A model generated the notes under the pieces. That model did no database searches, was not told the origin of the DNA, and saw only the letters and a program-made list of their open reading frames with translations. Below, one piece after another: positions 19,383-27,768 of a stretch of DNA of 64,000 bases (positions within the stretch are counted from its first letter, which is position 1; each line of letters starts with the position of its first letter). This DNA is from Sphingomonas jaspsi DSM 18422 (GTDB lineage Bacteria > Pseudomonadota > Alphaproteobacteria > Sphingomonadales > Sphingomonadaceae): assembly GCF_000585415.1 (NCBI RefSeq), contig NZ_KK073876.1, forward strand, positions 198,810 to 262,809. Reading direction: 5' to 3'. Both the position numbers and the translations under genes were made by a program.

Positions 19383-19721
19383 TTAGTATCGGGTCCGCAG
19401 GAAATCGACCGCCGCGCGATATTCGCGCAAGGTCACATGGCCGTCGCGATCCTCGTCGGCGATGTCCTGAAACGCACCGACCACCGGTTGTGCTTCGTAC
19501 AGCGTCAGCCAGCCGTCGCGATTGCTGTCGAAGCTTTTGACCGCCCATTGCTTGATCGCCGGGTCGCTGTCGACGAGATCCATCGCCCGCGGGTTGATGG
19601 ACGCCTGGATGGCAACTGCCGGCTTCGACGGCGAAATTTCGTTGCCGCGGATGACTTCCACTCCGGGCACTCCGCTGCTGGCAGTCCCTGCCGCCGCGGC
19701 CAACAACAACAACATCGACAT
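19383..19721 (-). CDS. EF-hand calcium-binding secreted protein
   Basis: The 112-residue product has an N-terminal hydrophobic signal (MSMLLLLAAAAG). Two C-terminal EF-hand loops, DSNRDGWLTLYE and DEDRDGHVTLRE, have acidic residues at positions 1, 3, 5 and 12, as needed for Ca2+ binding. It is probably periplasmic or exported. The role is unknown; it may be a calcium buffer or sensor. It converges with the GGDEF-EAL gene, 4 nt apart. Confidence 0.85.
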   Translation of the reverse strand: MSMLLLLAAAAGTASSGVPGVEVIRGNEISPSKPAVAIQASINPRAMDLVDSDPAIKQWAVKSFDSNRDGWLTLYEAQPVVGAFQDIADEDRDGHVTLREYRAAVDFLRTRY

Positions 19722-19765
19722 GGCGCAATCCTCGTTCGTTGCGCCCCCACCTGCAGTCGATAACG

Positions 19766-21814
19766 TCAGTTCGCGGCTTGGGTTGCGATCAGTGCCCGAA
19801 TCGCCTCGTCGAGCGCCGCCGGCCGGAACGGCTTGGCGAGCAGCTGGGCATCGGGCGCCGCCGCCCGGATTTCGTCGGTTTCGCTATAGCCCGACACGAA
19901 CAGGATCGGCTGTTTAGGATCGAGCGACCGGATCTGTCTTGCGACATCGGCGCCGCTCAATCCGGGCATGATATAGTCCAGGATCACCACATCAGGGCGC
20001 ACGGCCTCATATTGGGCCAGCGCCTGCCGCGCGTCGCCGCACAGTCGCGTGCGGTGGCCGAATTCCTGCAGGCTGGCATCGATGAAGGCGCGCACGTCCG
20101 GGTCGTCGTCGACCACCAGAACGCACAGGCTGTCGTCGACCGCCGTGCCGTCGTTCCTCTCGGGATTGATGGTCGCTGCAATGGCTTCCCCCGCGCCCGC
20201 TCGCCGGAACAGCAAGCGCACGGTGGTGCCCTTGCCGTCCCTGCTCTCGATCCGGGCGGTCCCGCCTGACTGGCGCGCCATGCCGTAAACCATCGAAAGG
20301 CCAAGGCCGGTACCTTTACCGACATCCTTGGTCGTGAAGAAGGGTTCGAACGCACGCGCCCTGACCTCGTCGGGCATGCCAAGCCCGGTATCCTGGATCG
20401 ACAGCTCGACATAATCGCCGTCGTCCAGTTCGGGGTCTCCCTCAACCGTGAGCGGGCGGGTGGCGATGGACAGCGTGCCGCCCCCAGGCATGGCATCGCG
20501 CGCATTGATCGCGAGGTTGAGCACCGCGACTTCCAGCTGCGTGGGGTCCGCCATCACCATCAGGTCCGACTGGTCGAGATCGAACATCTTGTCGATGCCG
20601 GGGCCAAGCACATTGCGCAGCAGCGGTGCCATTTCCCCGATCAGCGGCGCGATCGCGGTGGGCTGCACTTCCAGCCGCTGTACCCTGCTGAACGCCAGCA
20701 ACTGCGCGGTCAGCCGGGCCCCGCGCTCGGCGGCAGAAAGCGCGCTTTCGGCATAGCGCTTGAGGCGGTCGTCCTCGACCCGCTTGGCAATGAGGTCGAG
20801 CCCGCCGACCACCACGGTCAGCAGGTTGTTGAAGTCGTGGGCGATACCCCCGGTCAGCTGGCCCAGCGCTTCCATCTTTTGCGCCTGGCGAAGCTGGTCC
20901 TGCGTTTGTTCGAGGTCCGCCGTGCGTTCGTCTACCAGCCGCTGCAGCGCGAATTCGGCTTCCTTCGCTTCCGTCACGTCGCTGGCCGTGCCGATGAATC
21001 CCACGACATTGCCGTCGCCGTCGACCCGCGGCATCGACACCGAGCGAAGCCAGCGCCATTCGCCGTCGGCCCGGCGGAACCGCCCGACCAGTTCGACCGA
21101 CTCCTTACGCTCCAATTGCCTGAGATACCCTTCGATCACGTCGTCCCGGTCGTCGGGGTGGATCGCACTTTGCCAATCGTGCTGGCCACGCTCGTCGTCC
21201 GAGAAGCCGAAAAAATCGTGATAGGCCTGGTTCACGAAATCGCGGCTTCCGTCGATTCTCGTCACCCACATCGGCACGGGGGCGCTGTCCGAAATGCGCC
21301 GGAAGCGCTGTTCGCTTTCGCGCAGCGCCTGTTCCGCCGCGCGTTGTTCGGTGACGTCCTGGATGACGAGGATGAGCCCGGCGACGCTTCCGTCTTCAAG
21401 GACGTGAGGGACATAATCGGACTGGGTAGAAAGGGTGCCGCGCGTGGGATGGTCGAACGCGGCGGTAAAGAATTGCCGTTCCCCCGCCAGCGCCGCCTCC
21501 AGCCTCGGCCGACGCGATTCGAATGTCTTCGTGCCCATCACGTCGGGAAGGTGCTGGCCGAGCATCGCGCTGCGCGGCCGCTCGTACCAGTCGGCGATCG
21601 GCTTGTTGACGAAGCGATAGACGAGGTCGCGATCGATATAGGCGATCATCACCGGCAGAACGTCGGCAATGGCCAATATGCCATGGAAATCGAAGATGCC
21701 CGGGATAAGTGCGACCGATCCCGCCGCGATGGTTTCATCCGCCTTGCGGGCCGTCAAATCGTCGCTCGACCGGATCGTATCCGACCGCGACTCGCTTTGC
21801 CCCCCGCTCGCCAT
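19766..21814 (-). CDS. PAS-domain hybrid histidine kinase with receiver domain
   Basis: This soluble 682-residue kinase has no obvious membrane helix. Two PAS domains (about residues 40-165 and 170-295) precede a HisKA domain with phospho-acceptor in GGIAHDFNN, a catalytic domain (N box AINARDAM, G boxes DTGLGMP and [10 protein letters not shown]) and a C-terminal receiver (about 565-680) whose acceptor Asp lies in [10 protein letters not shown]. The PAS domains suggest a cytosolic signal or redox/light cofactor, but no LOV-type GRNCRFLQ motif is visible. The target regulator is not adjacent. Confidence 0.93.
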   Translation of the reverse strand: MASGGQSESRSDTIRSSDDLTARKADETIAAGSVALIPGIFDFHGILAIADVLPVMIAYIDRDLVYRFVNKPIADWYERPRSAMLGQHLPDVMGTKTFESRRPRLEAALAGERQFFTAAFDHPTRGTLSTQSDYVPHVLEDGSVAGLILVIQDVTEQRAAEQALRESEQRFRRISDSAPVPMWVTRIDGSRDFVNQAYHDFFGFSDDERGQHDWQSAIHPDDRDDVIEGYLRQLERKESVELVGRFRRADGEWRWLRSVSMPRVDGDGNVVGFIGTASDVTEAKEAEFALQRLVDERTADLEQTQDQLRQAQKMEALGQLTGGIAHDFNNLLTVVVGGLDLIAKRVEDDRLKRYAESALSAAERGARLTAQLLAFSRVQRLEVQPTAIAPLIGEMAPLLRNVLGPGIDKMFDLDQSDLMVMADPTQLEVAVLNLAINARDAMPGGGTLSIATRPLTVEGDPELDDGDYVELSIQDTGLGMPDEVRARAFEPFFTTKDVGKGTGLGLSMVYGMARQSGGTARIESRDGKGTTVRLLFRRAGAGEAIAATINPERNDGTAVDDSLCVLVVDDDPDVRAFIDASLQEFGHRTRLCGDARQALAQYEAVRPDVVILDYIMPGLSGADVARQIRSLDPKQPILFVSGYSETDEIRAAAPDAQLLAKPFRPAALDEAIRALIATQAAN

Positions 21815-21861
21815 GCACTTAGTCTGGCGCGAAATGCCGTTGAAGTCACGCCCAGCCCGGC

Positions 21862-22368
21862 TCAGTCGAAGTGAAGTCGACGATAGCTGCCGCGGAAGTA
21901 AAGCAGGGGATCGAGCCCCGGATCGAAGGTCGCTTTCTTGACCTCACCCACCAGGATGAAGTGATCGCCGCCGTCGAATACTGAATGGCGGGCACATTCG
22001 AATACCGACAGGGAATCGAGCAGCACCGGGACGCCATGCTCGCCGAGCGACCAGGGGGTCTGGCCGAACCGATCCTCGACGCGGGTCGAAAAGGTGATCG
22101 ATGCAGGCTGCTGTTCGGTCTGCAGGACGTTGACCGCGAAATGATCGGCCTGTCCCAGCGGTGCCGCGGTGGCGGCGCGCTTGGCCACGCACACCAGCAG
22201 CAATGGCGGATCGAGGCTGACCGAGGTGAAACTGTTGGCGGTCAGGCCGACCGGTTCACCCGCCGCATCGAGACAGGTCACAACCGTGACGCCGGTCGCA
22301 AAGCAGCCCAGCGCGTCGCGCAGGGTGCGCGGATCCGATCCCGATCGATATTCGCGGAGGTCGCCCAT
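21862..22368 (-). CDS. Flavin reductase family protein
   Basis: This is a 168-residue flavin reductase-like (split beta-barrel FMN-binding) protein. The start LRDALGCFATGVTVVTC and the FMN-binding stretch TANSFTSVSLDPPLLLVCV are typical, and the end has GDHFILVGEV. These proteins reduce FMN/FAD with NAD(P)H to feed two-component monooxygenases. It lies 32 nt downstream of phhA on the same strand and may be in its transcript, which would fit aromatic amino acid catabolism; that link is inference. Confidence 0.88.
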   Translation of the reverse strand: MGDLREYRSGSDPRTLRDALGCFATGVTVVTCLDAAGEPVGLTANSFTSVSLDPPLLLVCVAKRAATAAPLGQADHFAVNVLQTEQQPASITFSTRVEDRFGQTPWSLGEHGVPVLLDSLSVFECARHSVFDGGDHFILVGEVKKATFDPGLDPLLYFRGSYRRLHFD

Positions 22369-22400
22369 CGGTCCGCCATAGCGGCGGACCGCCTCGCCTG

Positions 22401-23180
22401 TCACCCCGCAAGGGCTCGCAACTGGACGATGTCGAGCGCTTCGAGCTGATCGGCCACTTCGTCGAGCGATGGCGACACGAAGTACATCGGCTGGAACACG
22501 TCGTTGCGGTAAGGCGTGCGCGACGCCGCTTCGAGGGTGAAGGGCAGTCGCGGCAGGTCTGCTTCCAGCGACAGGTGCGCCTCGCCGAAGCTGGACGCCA
22601 GTCCCGCGCCGAGGATCTTCACCTCCCCCTCTTCCAGCGCCAGGCCGAATTCGACGGTGTACCAGTAGAGCCGGCTCATCACCTCGCCCAACCCGGCGGC
22701 GATGGCATCCACGCCAAGCTTCCCGAGCGCTTCCATAAGGCGCGCGATGTCGGGATTGGCGAGCATCGGGACATGCCCGAAGATGTCGTGGAAACAGTCC
22801 GGTTCCTTCAGGTAATCGAGATTGTCGGCCGAGCGGATGAAGTTGCCGATCGGGAAACGACGTTCGGCCAGCATGGCGAAGAACGCGTCGTCCGGAACGA
22901 TCCCGGCCACCGACACCAGCCGCCAGCCGCTCAAGCGCTCCAGCCGATCGCTGATCGCTTCCAGTTCGGGAATTCCCGGCTGGTCGAGGCCGAGCTTCGG
23001 CAGGCCATCGAGGAAAGGTTTCACGATATGCGTGCCGAGGTACGGCACCTGGCGCGCAAACAGCGTGTCCCACACGCCATGCTCTTCGGGCGTGAACCGT
23101 GCCCAGTCTTGCGGAACGAGCCATTGTCGCCAGTCGGTTCGCTGGCGGTCTGCGGTCTGGGTTCGGTCTTCATTGAACAT
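22401..23180 (-). CDS. phhA: Phenylalanine 4-monooxygenase
   Basis: The 259-residue enzyme matches bacterial phenylalanine hydroxylases, which convert Phe to Tyr with O2, tetrahydropterin and non-haem iron. The iron facial triad is recognisable: the two His of DCFHDIFGHVPML and a Glu in the following RLYWYTVEFGL. The ATG at 23180 is chosen because GGAG sits 9 nt upstream. A TTG at 23189 would abut that GGAG directly and leave no spacing. The gene is preceded by a Tyr-codon leader peptide and an intrinsic terminator, so it is probably controlled by attenuation. Confidence 0.94.
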   Translation of the reverse strand: MFNEDRTQTADRQRTDWRQWLVPQDWARFTPEEHGVWDTLFARQVPYLGTHIVKPFLDGLPKLGLDQPGIPELEAISDRLERLSGWRLVSVAGIVPDDAFFAMLAERRFPIGNFIRSADNLDYLKEPDCFHDIFGHVPMLANPDIARLMEALGKLGVDAIAAGLGEVMSRLYWYTVEFGLALEEGEVKILGAGLASSFGEAHLSLEADLPRLPFTLEAASRTPYRNDVFQPMYFVSPSLDEVADQLEALDIVQLRALAG

Positions 23181-23207
23181 GTCTGGCAACTCCGGGGCGG
23201 TGAAACG

Positions 23208-23240
23208 AAAAAGCCCCGCCGAAGCGAGGCTTGGCGGGGC
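23208..23240 (-). terminator. Leader terminator (attenuator) of phhA
   Basis: On the minus strand GCCCCGCC (23240-23233) pairs with GGCGGGGC (23220-23213) and an inner stem AAGC/GCTT continues the helix. Five T follow (23212-23208). It lies between the leader peptide and the phhA start, 27 nt after the leader stop codon. A full terminator ahead of a gene in its own transcript is the hallmark of attenuation. Confidence 0.88.
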
Positions 23241-23270
23241 GGTGGTCCGATGTGAGCGCGCGCAGCCTCA
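23225..23270 (-). promoter_or_regulatory. Candidate antiterminator pairing of the phhA leader
   Basis: The segment TGAGGCT (23270-23264), which includes the leader stop codon, can pair with AGCCTCG (23231-23225) in the loop of the terminator hairpin (six Watson-Crick pairs plus one G-U). A ribosome stalled at the upstream Tyr codons would leave it free, while a ribosome at the stop codon would cover it. The pairing is short and seen only by eye. Confidence 0.5.
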
Positions 23271-23360
23271 GTCGGTGGTCACCGCGCGACGATAATAATA
23301 GAGGGCAGCCGACGCGATGGCCGGTTCGTTGATGCAGGCGATGGTGGCCGTGCGGGTCAT
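23268..23360 (-). CDS. phhA leader peptide with three consecutive Tyr codons
   Basis: This 30-codon frame runs from the ATG at 23360 to the TGA at 23268 and ends ...ALYYYRRAVTTD. The three TAT codons (23300-23292) stand 21 nt before the stop codon. The frame is followed by the terminator and then by phhA, which makes tyrosine. No ribosome binding site is visible; GATACA, 8 nt before the ATG (23374-23369), could be a -10 element of a leaderless transcript. An in-frame ATG at 23387 is an alternative start. Alternatively the frame is fortuitous, but the combination makes a regulatory leader more likely. Confidence 0.72.
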   Translation of the reverse strand: MTRTATIACINEPAIASAALYYYRRAVTTD

Positions 23361-23443
23361 GGCGCTGGTGTATCGCGATTCAAGCATGAATGAAAGATGG
23401 CTGGCGCTTTCGCATCGCCGCCGAATCTGTCAGAGCGCTCGCC

Positions 23444-24946
23444 ATGCTGATCCTCGTCCCGTCCCACATCGACCTCGCCACGCTGCGCCGGCTTTGGCAG
23501 GGCGCCTCTGCCACGTTGGACGACGCTGCCATGGACCGGGTCCGGGCGTCGGCCGCGTCGGTCGAGCGGATCGTTGCGGGCGGCGACACCGTCTATGGCG
23601 TCAACACCGGCTTCGGACTGCTCGCCAACACCCGTATCCCCGCCGACCGGCTGGCAGAACTGCAGCGCAACTTGATCCTCAGCCACAGCTGCGGCCTTGG
23701 CGACGCGTTGCCGCGTCACGTCGTCCGCCTGATGATCATGCTCAAATTGCTCGGTCTTGGCCGCGGCTATTCCGGCGTCAGGCCGGTCGTGATCGAAGCC
23801 TTGCAGACGCTCGTGGACCGCGACGCAATGCCGGTGGTGCCGAGCCAGGGCAGTGTCGGCGCATCGGGCGACCTTGCGCCGCTGGCCCATCTTATCTCGG
23901 CGCTGCTCGGCGAAGGCCGGATCGACCTTGCCGGCAACGTCCTGCCGGCCCGCGACGCACTTGCCCAGATCGGCCTGACGCCGCTTGAACTCGGTCCCAA
24001 GGAAGGCCTTGCGCTGATCAACGGCACCCAGGCGTCGACCGCCATCGCGCTCGACGCCCTGTTCAAGGCGGAACGCGTGTTCGGGGCCGCCATCGTCGCT
24101 GGCGCCTTGTCGGTCGACGCCCTGAAAGGCAGCCTCAAGCCGTTCGATCCGCGCATCAGCGACGTTCGCGGCCAGCCGGGCCAGATTCGGGTCGCCGCCG
24201 CCATCCGCCAACTGCTTGAGGGCTCGCCCATCGTCGACAGCCACCACCGCTGCGGGCGGGTGCAGGACCCCTACAGCTTCCGTTGCCAGCCACAGGTGAT
24301 GGGCGCCGCGCTGGACCTTCTGGTCAACGCCGCCCGCACGCTGGAGATCGAAGCGGCGGCGGTGACCGATAACCCGATCGTGTTCGAGGACGAGGACATC
24401 GCCATCAGCGGCGGCAACTTCCACGCCCAGCCGGTGGCCTTTGCCGCCGACATCATCGCCATGGCGCTGTGCGAGGTGGGCAGCCTTTCGGAACGCCGCA
24501 CCAGCGTCCTGGTGGATCCCAAGATGAGCGGCCTGCCTGCCTTCCTGACCGATGACGGCGGCGTCAATTCGGGCCTCATGATCCCGCAGGTGACCGCCGC
24601 GGCGTTGACCAGCGAGAACAAGACGATGGCCTTCCCGGCCTCGGTCGATTCGATCCCGACCAGCGCCGGCCAGGAAGACCATGTATCGATGGCCCCGATC
24701 GCCGCGCGCAAGGCCGGCGCGATCGCAAGGAATGCCGCCGGTATTATCGCCGTCGAACTGATCGCCGCCGCGCAGGGCGTCGACTATCACGCGCCGCTCA
24801 CCACGTCGGACAGACTGCAGGCACTGCACGCCAAGGTTCGCGCCCTGTCGCCGCACCTCGAAACCGACCGTTATTGGGCGGACGAAATGGCAGCGATCCA
24901 GAACGCGATCCTCGACGGGTCGCTAGCGCACCAGGCTTGGCTCTAG
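23444..24946 (+). CDS. hutH: Histidine ammonia-lyase
   Basis: The 500-residue enzyme belongs to the aromatic amino acid lyase family that builds an MIO cofactor from Ala-Ser-Gly, seen here in GSVGASGDLAPLAH. It deaminates histidine to urocanate. The selectivity pair in NLILSHSCG is Ser-His, as in histidine lyases, rather than His-Leu (tyrosine) or Phe-Leu (phenylalanine). RVQDPYSFRCQPQVMGA is intact. No hutU, hutI or hutG is nearby, so it is an isolated hut gene here. The start ATG at 23444 gives a normal N-terminus (PSHIDLATLRRLW). It diverges from the phhA leader. Confidence 0.93.
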   Translation: MLILVPSHIDLATLRRLWQGASATLDDAAMDRVRASAASVERIVAGGDTVYGVNTGFGLLANTRIPADRLAELQRNLILSHSCGLGDALPRHVVRLMIMLKLLGLGRGYSGVRPVVIEALQTLVDRDAMPVVPSQGSVGASGDLAPLAHLISALLGEGRIDLAGNVLPARDALAQIGLTPLELGPKEGLALINGTQASTAIALDALFKAERVFGAAIVAGALSVDALKGSLKPFDPRISDVRGQPGQIRVAAAIRQLLEGSPIVDSHHRCGRVQDPYSFRCQPQVMGAALDLLVNAARTLEIEAAAVTDNPIVFEDEDIAISGGNFHAQPVAFAADIIAMALCEVGSLSERRTSVLVDPKMSGLPAFLTDDGGVNSGLMIPQVTAAALTSENKTMAFPASVDSIPTSAGQEDHVSMAPIAARKAGAIARNAAGIIAVELIAAAQGVDYHAPLTTSDRLQALHAKVRALSPHLETDRYWADEMAAIQNAILDGSLAHQAWL

Positions 24947-24949
24947 CCC

Positions 24950-25363
24950 CTATTTTTCGAGGTTGGCCAGGATCTGGGCCGCCGTCATCGGCCCGTTGGC
25001 CATGGTGTCGGTATGCACCGCGATCATGGTCCGGAATTCAAGGCTGGCCTTCGGCCCGGTGGTCAGCCCCATTTTCTTGGCGGCTGCGTCGACCGCCTCG
25101 TCCTGCGCATCGGTTGTCTGCGGGTTGATCACCAGATAGTCCCAGCTGTCGCCGGACGTATGGACATAGATTTGGGCGGGGGCGACGCCGGCAGCGGCCG
25201 CTGCGCGATCCTGCCCCGCCATCCATTTGAGAAGCGCGAGCTGCTGTCCCGGCGCGGCCCGATACAGCGATACGATCGCCTTCCCCGGCTCGGCTGCGGC
25301 GGACGGCGTGGCGAAGGAAAGCGCGCAAGCGGCCGCGACGGCGGCGAAAAGCTTCTTGGTCAT
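24950..25363 (-). CDS. Secreted hypothetical protein
   Basis: This 137-residue protein has a clear Sec signal peptide (MTKKLFAAVAAACALSF, cleavage after ATPSAAA). The mature part contains IVSLYRAAPGQQLALLKWM and SWDYLVINP, a pattern that might be a ferredoxin-like or dimeric alpha-beta barrel fold; that is a guess. The function is unknown. AGGGGAC precedes the ATG at 25363. It converges with hutH, 3 nt apart. Confidence 0.75.
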   Translation of the reverse strand: MTKKLFAAVAAACALSFATPSAAAEPGKAIVSLYRAAPGQQLALLKWMAGQDRAAAAAGVAPAQIYVHTSGDSWDYLVINPQTTDAQDEAVDAAAKKMGLTTGPKASLEFRTMIAVHTDTMANGPMTAAQILANLEK

Positions 25364-25516
25364 GATAACGTCCCCTGCTGATCGGCCGACCATCCGGCCC
25401 CCTCGACCCGCACCTCCTGCGGGCCGGGCGGACCGGCGTGGATCAATCAACAGGCGTCGGACTCGCCCGCCGCGAGCCTTAGCATATATCGTGGTAAACC
25501 GGAAAATAACGGAGCG

Positions 25517-25915
25517 TCAGCCGACCCGCCGCCAGCGCTGCTCCTTGCAGATCAGGCCGGCGATCGCGCAGCCCTTGACGCTGAGTTGGCTCGCACCGAC
25601 GGCACGAATCGTGCCGGTTGCGTTCATGTTGCGCTTGGGCAGGAAGACGCGCCCGGTCCAGCCGCCCTTGCCGTCAGGCGTAAAGCCGCTCAGCAGGTTG
25701 CGCCCCACCAGGTTGGGCGTTCCGCCCGCCCGGGCATCGGCCTTGGCCTCCGCGGACGCGCTGATCACCTTCCCGCAATAGGCGGTGCCGCACTTCGCCA
25801 TTTCGATGACGACGCTGCCCTTGGGATTGGTCCACTTTCCCTCGATCGGCACCGTCGGCTGCGCCATCACGGCCGCCGACATCGCCACGATGGGCATCAA
25901 AAGATACTTGCTCAT
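25517..25915 (-). CDS. DUF2147 family secreted protein
   Basis: The 132-residue product starts with a signal peptide (MSKYLLMPIVAMSAAVMAQ). The mature part follows the DUF2147 pattern: EGKWTNPKGSVVIEMAKCG, then YCGKVISA, NLLSGFTPDGKGGWTGRVFLP and a C-terminal KGCAIAGLICKEQRWRRV. Such proteins are periplasmic or envelope-associated, with no assigned activity. A pair of cysteines near each end may form disulfides. Between it and the gene downstream (25364-25516) I see no gene. Confidence 0.82.
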   Translation of the reverse strand: MSKYLLMPIVAMSAAVMAQPTVPIEGKWTNPKGSVVIEMAKCGTAYCGKVISASAEAKADARAGGTPNLVGRNLLSGFTPDGKGGWTGRVFLPKRNMNATGTIRAVGASQLSVKGCAIAGLICKEQRWRRVG

Positions 25916-26003
25916 GGGAGCCCAATAGCCTGATTTTGTGGCGCAAATGGTACGCTCAGCTTTCGCTGACATGAACCGCGTCGGACGCGATGCGCGCGGA
26001 ATA

Positions 26004-26094
26004 TGGCGGAGCGGGAGGGATTCGAACCCTCGATACGGTTTTGCCGTATACTCACTTTCCAGGCGAGCGCCTTCGACCACTCGGCCACCGCTCC
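26004..26094 (-). tRNA. tRNA-Ser (anticodon GGA)
   Basis: The cloverleaf is complete on the minus strand: acceptor GGAGCGG/CCGCTCC, D arm with GGCCGAGTGG, anticodon stem CTCGC/GTGAG with loop CTGGAAA (anticodon GGA, reads UCC/UCU), the long variable arm expected of tRNA-Ser, and T arm GGTTCGAATCC. The 3' CCA is encoded. No integrated element is seen on either side. Confidence 0.97.
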
Positions 26095-26183
26095 GCATGC
26101 ACTGGATGCAGGGGGCTCTAGTCGGCGGAAGCGCATCTCGCAAGCTTGCCGGAAGGGTCGGCTCACCCCTATGGCGGAAAGCG

Positions 26184-26582
26184 ATGACGCGCCGTTTCGA
26201 CCATCCGCCCACGCCAGAGGAGATCGAAGCCATTGCGCGTGCGCAGTTGCAGGCCCTGCCCGAACCGTTCGCGAGCCACTTGCGCCACGTCGTGCTTCAG
26301 GTCGACGAACTCGCCGACGAGGAATTGCTGGCCGAGCTCGGCATCGACCATCCGCTCGACCTCACCGGTGTCTATGAAGGCATCCCCATCGGCGAGCGCA
26401 GCGTCGAAACGTCGGGCACCCTACCAGACCGCATCCGCCTGTTCCGCCGTGCGATCCTCGACGAATGGGTCGAGGAGGGCGAAGAACTGGAACATCTGGT
26501 CCGTCACATTTTGATCCACGAGGCCGGACATCATTTCGGCTTCAGCGATGACGACATGCACGCGCTGGAGGAACAGGCTTGA
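26184..26582 (+). CDS. Minimal zincin-like metallopeptidase family protein
   Basis: The 132-residue protein carries the zinc motif HEAGHHFGFSDDDMH near its C-terminus, an HExxHxxG-type site, and matches the small COG3824/DUF1025 metallopeptidase family. Substrates are unknown. It has no signal peptide, so it is probably cytosolic. Its stop codon overlaps the TTG start of ccmA (TTGA), so it is translationally coupled to the cytochrome c maturation genes, although no direct role there is known. Confidence 0.85.
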   Translation: MTRRFDHPPTPEEIEAIARAQLQALPEPFASHLRHVVLQVDELADEELLAELGIDHPLDLTGVYEGIPIGERSVETSGTLPDRIRLFRRAILDEWVEEGEELEHLVRHILIHEAGHHFGFSDDDMHALEEQA

Positions 26583-27133
26583 GCCTGCTGCTCGACGGAC
26601 AGCGACTGGCGCTGGTGCGCGGCGGGCGGCTGCTGTTCGACGGTCTCGGCCTGGCATTGGCGCCGGGCGAAGCGCTCCACGTCACCGGTCCCAATGGCAC
26701 CGGAAAGTCGAGCCTGATCCGCCTTGTCGCCGGTCTGCTTACCCCCTCTGCGGGAAGGCTTGAGCGGGCGGACGCGGCGCTGGCCGACGAAGGACTGGCG
26801 CTCGATCGCGAACTGCCGCTGTCGCGGGCCCTGTCATTCTGGGCAGGGCCTAAGCTGGGCGAGGCGATGACCGGATTGGGCATCGATCATCTGGCCGACG
26901 TACCCGTGCGCTTGCTGTCGACCGGCCAGCGCAAGCGGGCGGTGCTGGCACGGGTGATGGCGAGCGGTGCGCCGCTGTGGCTGCTCGACGAGCCGCTGAA
27001 CGGGCTCGACCGGGACGGCGCGGAGCGGCTGGCAAACGCCCTCGCCGATCATCGGCGAAGCGGCGGTGCCATCCTGGCCGCGAGCCACGTCCCGTTCCCG
27101 GGCGAGTGGCGCACGCTGGAGCTTGGCGCATGA
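26579..27133 (+). CDS. ccmA: Haem exporter ATP-binding protein CcmA
   Basis: This is a 184-residue, short ABC ATPase, the usual size for CcmA. Walker A is GPNGTGKSS, the signature is LSTGQRKRAVLARV and Walker B is PLWLLDEPLNGLD. CcmA with CcmB (and CcmC/D) releases haem-loaded CcmE in System I cytochrome c maturation. The TTG start overlaps the preceding stop codon, and the stop overlaps the ccmB start (ATGA). Confidence 0.92.
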   Translation: MSLLLDGQRLALVRGGRLLFDGLGLALAPGEALHVTGPNGTGKSSLIRLVAGLLTPSAGRLERADAALADEGLALDRELPLSRALSFWAGPKLGEAMTGLGIDHLADVPVRLLSTGQRKRAVLARVMASGAPLWLLDEPLNGLDRDGAERLANALADHRRSGGAILAASHVPFPGEWRTLELGA

Positions 27134-27768
27134 CCGCCGCCCTGATCGCCCGCGAAGTGCGCCGCGCGCTGCATGGCGCGGCATGGCTTCCGGTCGCCTT
27201 CTTCCTGCTGGTCGCGACGATGGTGCCGTTCGCGGTCGGGCCCGATGCGCAGCTGCTGGGTCGAATCGGTGGCGGCGCGCTGTGGATCGCGGCGCTGACC
27301 GCCGCGCTGCTGCCGATCGAGCGACTGGTTGAACCGGATCGCGCCGATGGTGTGCTCGATCAACTTGCGCTCGGCGGGACGAGCGAGGAAGCCATCGGCA
27401 TAGCCAAGATCGTCGGCCACTGGCTGACCTTCGGACCGCTGCTACTGATCGCCGCCGTGCCCGGAAGCTTCCTCGTCGGGCTGGGCGATGGCGGGCTCCA
27501 GCGCACGCTCGTTTCGCTCGCCATCGGCACCCCGGCGCTCGCAGCCCTCGCGGTGGCGGTGGCAGCGCTGACCGCCGGCCTGCCGCGTTCGGGCGGGTTA
27601 GCGGGATTGCTGCTGATGCCGCTTGCCGTCCCGCTGCTCATTTTCGGCGCCAGCGCGACCGGCGACGGCGACAGTTCGGCGTTGAAGCTGGAAGCCGCCG
27701 TGGCCCTATTCACGCTCGCCGGCGCACCGTTCGTCACGGGCGCGGCGATCCGCGCGGCACGCGGCTAG
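27130..27768 (+). CDS. ccmB: Haem exporter permease CcmB
   Basis: The 212-residue membrane protein has about six hydrophobic helices and the CcmB landmarks LLPIERLVEPDRADGVLDQL and EAIGIAKIVGHWLTFGPLL. It pairs with CcmA for cytochrome c maturation, which serves the bc1/oxidase respiratory chain. ccmC and the other ccm genes are not next to it. Its TAG stop overlaps the converging methyltransferase stop by 4 nt. Confidence 0.93.
   Translation: MTAALIAREVRRALHGAAWLPVAFFLLVATMVPFAVGPDAQLLGRIGGGALWIAALTAALLPIERLVEPDRADGVLDQLALGGTSEEAIGIAKIVGHWLTFGPLLLIAAVPGSFLVGLGDGGLQRTLVSLAIGTPALAALAVAVAALTAGLPRSGGLAGLLLMPLAVPLLIFGASATGDGDSSALKLEAAVALFTLAGAPFVTGAAIRAARG

Noticed and set aside
23187..23189. 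TTG at 23189 as start of phhA
   Set aside because: The GGAG ribosome binding site would abut it with no spacing; the ATG at 23180 has normal spacing.
23361..23387. In-frame upstream ATG at 23387 as start of the phhA leader peptide
   Set aside because: It also lacks a ribosome binding site, and the shorter frame fits the position of the possible -10 element. It remains an alternative.
26004..26094. tRNA-Ser as attachment site of an integrated element
   Set aside because: No integrase, no repeated tRNA 3' end and no change of gene content on either side.
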